Assembly (NCBI GenBank): GCA_014377055.1
Contig: JACMQJ010000585.1
Location: 1 to 5,010, forward strand
Length of the DNA stretch: 5,010 nucleotides
Origin: Candidatus Sericytochromatia bacterium
GTDB taxonomy: Bacteria; Cyanobacteriota; Sericytochromatia; UBA7694; JACMQJ01
Direction: 5' to 3'
Below, in pieces: positions 1 through 5,010 of this stretch; within the stretch, counting starts at the first letter, position 1; every line of letters starts with the position of its first letter. Both the position numbers and the translations under genes were made by a program. The notes under the pieces were generated by a model. The model saw only the letters and a program-made list of their open reading frames with translations, had not been told where the DNA came from and searched no databases.

Positions 1-1441
1 TGATAGCTTGATTTACACTACTCATTTTAAACTCAAGTATATATACATGAGTTTCGGTTTCTATTACAGCGTCTATTCTACCTTTGTTTGTATGTACCTC
101 AACATTTATTCTCACACCAATAAGAGTCAAAATCAAATAAACAATAGTGTGATAATAAGCTTCTCTATCACTCATAAATATTTCCGCTGGAATATGACTA
201 AATATATCCTTTAATATTCTAAAAAACTCATCAAGATTATTTTGTTCAATAAAATCTAGTAAATCACCAACTAATACCTTAGTATCTTTTTTATTGTCTG
301 AAAAGCTTCTTAAGATAATATTCAAAAACGACTCTTTTACTTCCAGATTAGGATAATTAAGGAAATATTTTCTATAACCAAGATGCTTTTCTTCTATTTT
401 TTTTATAGTTAAATAACCTGTCTGAAACAGTAAGCTCTCAACATCAATATCTTCTATTTCAAAAGAATCTAATATTTCTTCAGAAGCTTCATAATTTTCT
501 AAGGATTTAATGTCAATATTCTTTTCCTTGAGTAATTTAACTAAAAATGTTGGTGTACCAGACTTAAACCAATAATTATTTATTTGATTTACAGTTAAAA
601 CATTTAATATTGAAAAAGGATTATATACAAAATTAACACCATCCCATGAATAACCGTTATACCAAGTTTTCAATGTGTCTTTTAGGTATTTTTGTGTTAC
701 TTTTAGTTCTTTAGATGTTACTTTGATATGTTCTTTAAAATAACTAAATAATTCTAATTCTGTATATCCTAACATGGTTGAAAAAGTTTTTTCAAGGGTT
801 ATGTCCCTTAGATTATTTAATCCTGAAAATACTGATATTTTGCTAAATTTTGATACCCCTGTTAAAAAAGCAAACTTGATATATTGATCTGATTCTTTGA
901 GTGTTTCATAAAAATTTTTTAAAATACTTTTGTATTGATACACTAATTCAGGTTCTTCTATAAAATTTGTTATTGGTTTGTCGTATTCGTCTATTAAGAT
1001 TACTACTTTTTCTATTTCCGATAATTTCAGTATTAATTCGTTGGTTGCTTCTTTATAATTATTACTTAAAATATTTATTCCATAGCTTTTTCCGATATTA
1101 ACTATTTTATTAAAAAAAGAATTGGTAAATCCTTCAATACCAGATGTATACAACATTGCAGTAAAATCTATTCTAATAATAGGATATTTTTTCCATTCTA
1201 TTTTGTCATAGATCCATAGCCCTTTAAATAATTCTTGATTACCAAGAAATATCTCTTCTAAAGTACTGATAAGCAATGATTTTCCAAATCTACGAGGTCT
1301 TGATAAAAAAAATAATTTATTTTCTAGCCTAAAAAGCTCATATATATCTTTAGTTTTATCAACATAGACTTTGTCGTCCTCTATTATATCTCTAAAAGTT
1401 TGTATGCCTAAAGGCAAGTTTCTTAACTTATTTTCATTCAT
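1..1441 (-). CDS. AAA-type ATPase / PD-(D/E)XK nuclease-like protein, 3' end outside window
   Basis: This reading frame is open for 480 codons, from ATG at 1441 down to the window edge, so the protein is cut at its C-terminus. The N-terminal half looks like the AAA-ATPase-like family (PF09820 type). It has LPLGIQTF near residue 9, a P-loop RPRRFGKSLL at 48-57, a Walker B-like VVILIDEYDKP at 146-156, LTGVSKF at 193-199, and YNGYSW at 261-266. The P-loop has Arg where the classical first Gly would be, which is usual for this family. The C-terminus looks like PDDEXK_9 (DUF1703): GRIDAVI gives D457, and YILEFK gives E470 and K472, followed by a Gln (Q478). These fit a PD-(D/E)XK nuclease centre. 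There is no signal peptide or membrane segment, so it is probably cytoplasmic. The substrate and role are unknown; proteins of this kind often occur in several variable copies per genome. An AGGAG motif 12 bases upstream supports the start. Family assignment is from memory of motifs, not a search. Confidence 0.85.
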   Translation of the reverse strand, partial: MNENKLRNLPLGIQTFRDIIEDDKVYVDKTKDIYELFRLENKLFFLSRPRRFGKSLLISTLEEIFLGNQELFKGLWIYDKIEWKKYPIIRIDFTAMLYTSGIEGFTNSFFNKIVNIGKSYGINILSNNYKEATNELILKLSEIEKVVILIDEYDKPITNFIEEPELVYQYKSILKNFYETLKESDQYIKFAFLTGVSKFSKISVFSGLNNLRDITLEKTFSTMLGYTELELFSYFKEHIKVTSKELKVTQKYLKDTLKTWYNGYSWDGVNFVYNPFSILNVLTVNQINNYWFKSGTPTFLVKLLKEKNIDIKSLENYEASEEILDSFEIEDIDVESLLFQTGYLTIKKIEEKHLGYRKYFLNYPNLEVKESFLNIILRSFSDNKKDTKVLVGDLLDFIEQNNLDEFFRILKDIFSHIPAEIFMSDREAYYHTIVYLILTLIGVRINVEVHTNKGRIDAVIETETHVYILEFKMSSVNQAI

Positions 1442-1453
1442 ATATTTATTTTA

Positions 1454-1458
1454 CTCCT
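1454..1458 (-). promoter_or_regulatory. Ribosome binding site of the ATPase-nuclease gene
   Basis: On the minus strand AGGAG lies 12 bases before the ATG at 1441, within AAAGGAGT. It is the clearest Shine-Dalgarno sequence in the window and fixes the start at 1441. A second ATG four bases further on is out of frame. The spacing is slightly long, and the spacer is pure A/T. Confidence 0.65.
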
Positions 1459-1499
1459 TTAAGATAAAAATAATGTTAATTACTCTTCTATTATCTTAA
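1459..1499 (-). repeat. 9-bp inverted repeat in the leader of the ATPase-nuclease gene
   Basis: TTAAGATAA at 1459-1467 and TTATCTTAA at 1491-1499 are perfect inverted copies separated by 23 bases. On the minus-strand transcript the 3' arm overlaps the first two A residues of AAAGGAG, so a hairpin would abut the ribosome binding site. All but one pair in each arm is A-T and the loop is large, so the RNA stem would be weak. It could equally be a protein-binding dyad or chance in AT-rich DNA. A poor promoter candidate, TTATCA then 17 bases then TAAGAT, overlaps it. If that promoter is used, the full hairpin would not be transcribed. Confidence 0.3.
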
Positions 1500-1562
1500 G
1501 ACTAAAAAATTAGCCTGATAACTATTCTAGATAACGAGATTTTAAATTTATTTTTTGTGACT

Positions 1563-3110
1563 TTATTTATTAATTAAGGTAACAGGACTTAAGCCTTCAG
1601 GCTTTAAATTATTAAATAACATTTGTGTAACAGCTTGCTGACTTTCTATTGAGTCTGAGTAAGTGCAATAATAATCATTTATTCCATTAAGATTTTTGAT
1701 CAAATATGGATTAGAAAAGGTTATTACCACAGTGTTTTTTTTGTCCAATAAATTACTTTTGATCCATGTCAATATTTTTTTATCAGGATACATATTATCT
1801 TTCCACGCTCTTATCTGAGAAAAAAATGAAATAATATTAATTTCTTTATCTCTTACTTTTTCCAAAAGGTCATCTAAATTTTGATTGTTAATTTTTGAGC
1901 CCAAAACAAAAGTTTCAACTCCATAATTATCTTTTAAATCTAAGCTATATTTTTCCCATCTTGTTTGGTCATCATCTTGATCAATTAAAATATTCAAAAT
2001 ATTTTCTGGTTTGGTATTTGTCAAAGGAAATTTTATTTTGCCTTTAATTTTTGTTAGAGCATTTTTGGCAATTAATCTGGATAAGTTTTTATTTTTTTCG
2101 GTATTTATTCTTTTTAAGTCTTTTTTGTAACTACTGATAGAATATTTTTCCTTGTAAATTTGGATGCGATTATAAGCATTATCAATAATTTCGATAGGAA
2201 TAACATTATTCTTAACAGCTTCAATAAGATCAGTAAGTACTTTATCTGGTTCAGGTGGCATCAATAATATATCACAACCTGCTAATATAGCTCTAATCTC
2301 ATTAGATTGTTGATTTTCATTAATAAGACCACCCATATTTAGAGCATCCGTAAAAATAATGCCATTAAAACCTAATTCATTTCTCAATAAATCTGTAACA
2401 ACTTGTTTTGATAATGTTGCAGGAGCTTTTGATTTATCAATCGCTGCAATTGAAATATGTGCTGTCATGATTGCAGGAACATCATTTCTTATTATTTGCT
2501 TGAATGGGTATAACTCCATTTCATCAAGAGCTTTACGTGATTTTTTTAAGATTGGTAACTTAACATGTGAATCAATTGAAACATCACCATGACCTGGAAA
2601 ATGCTTGGCTGTAGACATTACGCCCTCAGCTTCACAACCATTAATAAACGCTTGGGCAAAATCTGCGACTTGCTGAGGTTTTTCACTATATGCTCTAATA
2701 TTTATTATAGGATTGTCAGGATTATTATTAACATCTGCACTAGGTGAAAAAACAACATTTATACCTATTTCTTTTGCTTCCTGAGCCGTTACTTTACCTG
2801 CTTTGTATGCTAAATCAAGGTTATTAGTAGCACCAAGAGCCATATTTGAAGGTATATTAGTACCTCCTTTAAAGTGTTGCCCTAAACCTCTTTCTAGGTC
2901 ACTACAAACAAATAAAGGTATATCAGAAACTTGCTGTAATTCATCAATTAATTTTGCTGTACTTTTTATTTCACCATCAAAAATAATTATACTTCCCCAC
3001 TGATGGGTTCTAACACTTTCTTTTATTTTTTCTATATCTTGATCATTGATAAGTAAGTTCATTCTTATTTCTATACATATAAGTTGTGCTATTTTTCGTT
3101 TTAAGTCCAT
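1563..3110 (-). CDS. nagZ: NagZ-type family 3 beta-N-acetylhexosaminidase with C-terminal domain
   Basis: This 515-residue protein is a family 3 glycoside hydrolase. NagZ enzymes remove terminal beta-N-acetylglucosamine from peptidoglycan fragments in the cytoplasm during cell-wall recycling. Motifs appear in order: KIAQLICIEI at 6-15, typical of the family N-terminus; DLERG at 71-75, where NagZ usually has an Asp-rich substrate-binding loop; NIRAYSEKP at 137-145; KHFPGHG at 169-175 leading to D180-S-H182, the NagZ Asp/His pair; and FTDALNMGG at 253-261, with D255 as expected nucleophile. Residues 1 to about 320 form the barrel. Residues about 330-515 look like a GH3 C-terminal alpha/beta domain, which single-domain NagZ of about 340 residues lacks. 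There is no signal peptide, consistent with a cytoplasmic enzyme. No clear Shine-Dalgarno precedes ATG 3110, but the conserved N-terminal motif begins only a few residues in, so a later start is unlikely. A different GH3 specificity cannot be excluded. Confidence 0.88.
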   Translation of the reverse strand: MDLKRKIAQLICIEIRMNLLINDQDIEKIKESVRTHQWGSIIIFDGEIKSTAKLIDELQQVSDIPLFVCSDLERGLGQHFKGGTNIPSNMALGATNNLDLAYKAGKVTAQEAKEIGINVVFSPSADVNNNPDNPIINIRAYSEKPQQVADFAQAFINGCEAEGVMSTAKHFPGHGDVSIDSHVKLPILKKSRKALDEMELYPFKQIIRNDVPAIMTAHISIAAIDKSKAPATLSKQVVTDLLRNELGFNGIIFTDALNMGGLINENQQSNEIRAILAGCDILLMPPEPDKVLTDLIEAVKNNVIPIEIIDNAYNRIQIYKEKYSISSYKKDLKRINTEKNKNLSRLIAKNALTKIKGKIKFPLTNTKPENILNILIDQDDDQTRWEKYSLDLKDNYGVETFVLGSKINNQNLDDLLEKVRDKEINIISFFSQIRAWKDNMYPDKKILTWIKSNLLDKKNTVVITFSNPYLIKNLNGINDYYCTYSDSIESQQAVTQMLFNNLKPEGLSPVTLINK

Positions 3111-3133
3111 AAATTTTGTTGAGTCTTAAATAT

Positions 3134-3139
3134 TTTATA
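3134..3139 (-). promoter_or_regulatory. Possible -10 element for nagZ
   Basis: On the minus strand TATAAA lies 24 bases before the nagZ start, in a run of A/T. No good -35 hexamer is found at 16-18 bases upstream: TTGCAA is present but much too close. It may be a weak promoter, or nagZ may be read from the upstream gene. Confidence 0.2.
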
Positions 3140-3165
3140 TTAAATTTGTTGCAATAACTGTAGAT

Positions 3166-3205
3166 GTTTGAACAAGGGGTTTAAACTGCTTGTTCAAACC
3201 CCTTG
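3166..3205. repeat. Two overlapping, mutually exclusive hairpins between the DUF4412-like gene and nagZ
   Basis: Two perfect inverted repeats share bases. Hairpin A pairs GTTTGAACAAG at 3166-3176 with CTTGTTCAAAC at 3189-3199, an 11-bp stem with a 12-base loop. Hairpin B pairs CAAGGGGTTT at 3173-3182 with AAACCCCTTG at 3196-3205, a 10-bp stem with a 13-base loop. Both cannot form at once because 3173-3176 and 3196-3199 belong to both. The GC-rich core stands out from the AT-rich spacer. The element begins 21 bases past the stop codon of the DUF4412-like gene, where a terminator would be expected. However, neither strand has a U-tract directly after either stem, so it is not a standard intrinsic terminator. 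It could act as a 3' end processing or stability hairpin, a bidirectional attenuator, or a copy of a dispersed palindromic repeat. Confidence 0.6.
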
Positions 3206-3225
3206 CTGAGCATATATTCAAAAAA

Positions 3226-3951
3226 TTATTTTTTTGTGGCTGGCACTCTTTTTTTAATTTGGTTCATCAACTGTGCAACATCTGAAACTGTATAGCCACT
3301 TGGTATTTCAAAAGTACTAGCTGGTATATTAACTCCTGTTTTTATATCTTTAGCTCTGATAGAAACTATTTCACCTCTTGTTGGGCTATTAATTAACATT
3401 CTTAATGGTATAGATATTTTGTGAGCAAGCCATATTTTCACAGTAGCACTTTCTTTTGCTCCACCTTGCATAGGAATATCTTGTTTCATTTGCCATATAT
3501 CACACAAATAACCTAGAATAGTTTCTGCTCCGACCATTTTACCGCCCTGTTTTTTTATTTGAGCTTGTATTTGAGAAGGATCAGAAAGAAGTTGACTATT
3601 AACATTACCCCCTCCATTGCCTTGTAACTTAGCAATAGTTTCTGAGTCAGCCTTAACGACTGTTTTATTCTGAGGCATCATCATATACATAACTTTTTTT
3701 GCTGAATCATAAATCATTGTTGATTTACCCATACTAGCAGGAATATTTTTGTTTCCGACAATTTCATTTTCCATTCTTATTTTTTTGTCACCATATAAAA
3801 TAGTACTATTAACTATTATTTTTTGACCATTGGCATTCATTGCTGATTCTGTTTTTAGTTGTATATTTTGCGTTGCAGACATTGCAGGAGTTGCGACAGC
3901 TAAAAGCAAAGTTGATATAATAACGAATTGTTTTTTTAAATTTTTAATCAT
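3226..3951 (-). CDS. Exported DUF4412-like protein
   Basis: This 241-residue protein begins with a Sec signal peptide: basic MIKNLKKQ, a hydrophobic stretch FVIISTLLLAVA at 9-20, and a probable cleavage site near PAMSA at 22-26. There is no lipobox cysteine, so a soluble periplasmic or loosely membrane-attached protein is most likely. The mature part resembles DUF4412 (PF14371 type): a beta-rich first half with MIYDSAKKVMYMMMPQNK at 79-96, then GYLCDIWQM at 147-155, and KIWLAHKISIPLRM at 172-185. C150 is its only cysteine. A Gly/Asn-rich loop at about 111-118 separates the halves, and the tail at 233-241 is basic. The pattern of short strands recalls LolA/LppX-like folds, but that is inference. 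The function of the family is unknown. AGGA at 3965-3968 lies 13 bases before the ATG, a long but usable spacing. The family match is from recall only. Confidence 0.8.
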   Translation of the reverse strand: MIKNLKKQFVIISTLLLAVATPAMSATQNIQLKTESAMNANGQKIIVNSTILYGDKKIRMENEIVGNKNIPASMGKSTMIYDSAKKVMYMMMPQNKTVVKADSETIAKLQGNGGGNVNSQLLSDPSQIQAQIKKQGGKMVGAETILGYLCDIWQMKQDIPMQGGAKESATVKIWLAHKISIPLRMLINSPTRGEIVSIRAKDIKTGVNIPASTFEIPSGYTVSDVAQLMNQIKKRVPATKK

Positions 3952-4013
3952 AATTTTAATTATTTCCTTTTTAAATTACCATAAAGGTTATTGTAATTAT
4001 TAATTTTATTAAA

Positions 4014-4089
4014 GTTTACATGACTTTTTACTTAGTTAAGTATAACTAAAAGATACTATAAGTTCATAAATTAGCAAAGAAATGTAAAC
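4014..4089. repeat. Spaced inverted repeat GTTTACAT / ATGTAAAC
   Basis: GTTTACAT at 4014-4021 and its exact reverse complement ATGTAAAC at 4082-4089 flank 60 bases that include the TTAGTTA dyad. The arms are only 8 bases, so chance is quite possible. Paired regulator sites around the divergent promoters are the alternative. Confidence 0.2.
4032..4049. promoter_or_regulatory. Operator-like dyad TTAGTTA-AGTA-TAACTAA
   Basis: A perfect 7-base dyad with a 4-base centre lies 81 to 98 bases upstream of the DUF4412-like start. The minus-strand sequence TATACT, a -10-like hexamer, spans its centre, so a bound dimeric repressor could block transcription there. The size and symmetry fit a helix-turn-helix dimer site. 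No regulator gene lies in the window to pair it with. Confidence 0.3.
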
Positions 4090-4157
4090 CATAAACATAT
4101 ATTTATTGAATCTTAAAGTAAATTTAAGAAACATTTAGGTTAGTTTTTACTATAAGT
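4054..4157 (+). repeat. Direct repeat TACTATAAGT, two copies
   Basis: TACTATAAGT occurs at 4054-4063 and again at 4148-4157, 94 bases apart, on the plus strand upstream of the repeat-protein gene. Each copy contains TATAAG, a good -10-like hexamer. The copies may be duplicate promoter elements or regulator sites, or coincidence in AT-rich DNA. Confidence 0.25.
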
Positions 4158-4200
4158 ATATTGAAGCCGATTATATTATTTTTAGTTGTGAAGAGTAAAA

Positions 4201-5010
4201 ATGTCTGGAATAAATACTAATAACTATGCGAGCCAAGTACCATCAACTTTTGGTGTAAATCGTAATGCAAATAATAATTCATCCCAATCTAATACATCAT
4301 CTACAAGTTCAACACAAAGTGGTGATAAATATTCTGTCGATAGTACTTCTAACGCTTTTGATCAAGCTATGGGAAAACTTACTGGTAAAGGACAAAATGT
4401 TTTTTCTGCTCAAAACGCAGGTACGACTAACCCAACCGTAAATGCTGATGGTAGCAAAAATTTACCTGCGAATGTTTCTCAGGAAGAAATGAATTGGGCT
4501 TTGTTGCTGGAGCAAAAGGTTTCTGGAGGGTATCAACCTAATGCACAAGAAACACAAGCTTATCAAAATGTTGCAGCAAAGCTATCAAGTAATACAAGTA
4601 ACCCACAGACTCAAACATCATCTGCACAACAAACAGCACCTGCTGGAGCAAGTCAAGAAGAAATAAATTGGGCTTTGGGCTTAGAACAAAAAGTTAAAAG
4701 TGGATATAATCCAACGGATCAAGAAACACAGGCTTATCAAAATATTGCAACCAAATTAAGTTCGTCTAAGTCGGGAGCTACTCAACAAACTAATCCGACA
4801 CAACAAACAGCACCTGCTGGAGCAAGCCAAGAAGAAATAAATTGGGCTTTGGGATTAGAACAAAAAGTAAAAACACAAAATTATCAGCCTAATGCTCAAG
4901 AAACACAAGCTTATCAAAATATTGCAGCTAAATTAACTGCAGCTAAGTCGGGAGCTACTCAACAAACTAATCCAACGCAACAAACAGCACCTGCTGGAGC
5001 AAGCCAAGAA
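4201..5010 (+). CDS. Tandem-repeat protein of unknown function, 3' end outside window
   Basis: The frame is open for 270 codons from ATG 4201 to the window edge. An in-frame TGA at 4189-4191 means no earlier ATG is available. I do not recognise the protein. Residues 1 to about 92 are rich in Ser, Asn, Gln and Thr with no hydrophobic stretch, so there is no Sec signal peptide or membrane anchor in the visible part. From residue 93 the protein consists of repeats of 58, 58 and 59 residues, starting at S93, S151 and S209, with a fourth beginning at S268. Each has a probable helix around SQEEINWALGLEQKV with invariant Trp (W99, W157, W215), a turn GYxP or NYQP, a second probable helix QETQAYQNIAAKL, and a linker rich in Gln, Thr, Ala and Pro ending QQTAPAGA. 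The first unit is the most divergent. The visible part contains no Cys. Possible roles are a secreted effector, adhesin or scaffold, but none is shown. Confidence 0.8.
   Translation, partial: MSGINTNNYASQVPSTFGVNRNANNNSSQSNTSSTSSTQSGDKYSVDSTSNAFDQAMGKLTGKGQNVFSAQNAGTTNPTVNADGSKNLPANVSQEEMNWALLLEQKVSGGYQPNAQETQAYQNVAAKLSSNTSNPQTQTSSAQQTAPAGASQEEINWALGLEQKVKSGYNPTDQETQAYQNIATKLSSSKSGATQQTNPTQQTAPAGASQEEINWALGLEQKVKTQNYQPNAQETQAYQNIAAKLTAAKSGATQQTNPTQQTAPAGASQE
4477..5010 (+). repeat. In-frame tandem repeats of about 174 bases within the coding sequence
   Basis: Units start at 4477, 4651, 4825 and 5002, giving periods of 174, 174 and 177 bases. All are multiples of three, so the frame is kept. 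The extra codon of the third unit lies in the turn, where KVKSGYNP becomes KVKTQNYQP. Identity is uneven: 4768-4833 matches 4945-5010 at 64 of 66 positions, counted by eye, while the segment around the second helix differs more. The first unit differs most, with MNWALLLEQ in place of INWALGLEQ and a different linker. This suggests recent duplication or gene conversion among the later units. The array continues beyond the window, so its copy number is unknown. Confidence 0.9.

Larger units (their letters stand above)
3952..4200. promoter_or_regulatory. Divergent promoter region between the DUF4412-like and repeat-protein genes
   Basis: These 249 bases separate two divergent starts and should hold a promoter for each. 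No strong sigma-70 pair is visible. For the minus-strand gene, TACAAT preceded by TAAACT at 17 bases, and TATACT inside the 4032-4049 dyad, are weak candidates. For the plus-strand gene, TATAAG at 4151-4156 is the best -10-like hexamer, with only GAAACA at 17 bases upstream; TATTAT at 4174-4179 is another -10-like hexamer without a good partner. A GAAGAG at 4190-4195, five bases before ATG 4201, may be a weak ribosome binding site. The region also carries a short dyad, a 10-base direct repeat and a spaced inverted repeat, listed separately. Confidence 0.45.

Noticed and set aside
8..214. Plus-strand open frame of 68 codons
   Set aside because: It lies antisense inside the ATPase-nuclease gene, over its conserved C-terminal nuclease motifs. 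It has no ribosome binding site and a low-complexity sequence.
1500..1562. Intrinsic terminator after nagZ, from the short dyad CTAA-AAAA-TTAG near 1502-1514
   Set aside because: The stem is only 4-5 bp, all but one pair A-T, with no GC-rich hairpin before the T-run. It is too weak to call.
1304..1742. A8/T8 homopolymer tracts in coding sequence, e.g. 1305-1312 and 1735-1742, as possible phase-variation sites
   Set aside because: Runs of this length occur in several genes here and are expected in such AT-rich DNA. All frames are intact and none lies at a gene start or promoter.
2359..2592. Plus-strand open frame of 77 codons
   Set aside because: It is the antisense shadow of nagZ over the catalytic region, with no start signal and no recognisable protein features.
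2803..3003. Plus-strand open frame of 66 codons
   Set aside because: It is antisense to the conserved N-terminal part of nagZ and has no independent support.
3226..3951. DUF4412-like protein as a lipoprotein
   Set aside because: The signal peptide has no cysteine at the cleavage region; the only cysteine is C150 in the mature domain.
4441..5010. Higher GC content of the repeat gene as evidence of horizontal transfer
   Set aside because: Rows 4801-4860 have 26 of 60 G/C against 11 of 60 in 1021-1080, but the nagZ row 2581-2640 reaches 29 of 60. The repeat's Gln, Ala, Thr and Gly content explains the difference.

Overview
The window is AT-rich bacterial DNA holding four genes. Three lie in a row on the minus strand, and one divergent gene lies on the plus strand at the right edge. 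The base composition, a Gram-negative-style Sec-exported DUF4412-like protein and a cytoplasmic NagZ-type GH3 enzyme suggest a low-GC Gram-negative bacterium. A Francisella-like gammaproteobacterium would fit, but nothing in the sequence proves the genus.

Layout from the left. Positions 1-1441 (minus) hold the first 480 codons of a predicted AAA-type ATPase fused to a PD-(D/E)XK nuclease-like domain; its 3' end is outside the window. A 121-base spacer follows, with a long-looped inverted repeat ending at that gene's ribosome binding site. Positions 1563-3110 (minus) hold a two-domain family 3 glycoside hydrolase of NagZ type with the expected active-site motifs. A 115-base spacer contains two overlapping, mutually exclusive hairpins without a U-tract. 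Positions 3226-3951 (minus) hold a secreted DUF4412-like protein. A 249-base divergent promoter region follows, with a dyad and other repeats. From 4201 to the right edge (plus) is an open gene for an unrecognised protein built of about 58-residue tandem repeats.

The three minus-strand genes could be co-transcribed in the order DUF4412-like, nagZ, ATPase-nuclease, but the 115- and 121-base gaps allow separate promoters and the predicted functions share no pathway. The NagZ-type enzyme points to peptidoglycan recycling. The exported DUF4412-like protein has no known role. The ATPase-nuclease belongs to a widespread family that is poorly understood. The repeat protein is the least explained item: it has no visible signal peptide, its N-terminus is Ser/Asn/Gln/Thr-rich, and its repeat carries an invariant Trp and two probable helices. 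I see no RNA gene, CRISPR array, insertion sequence or complete mobile element.
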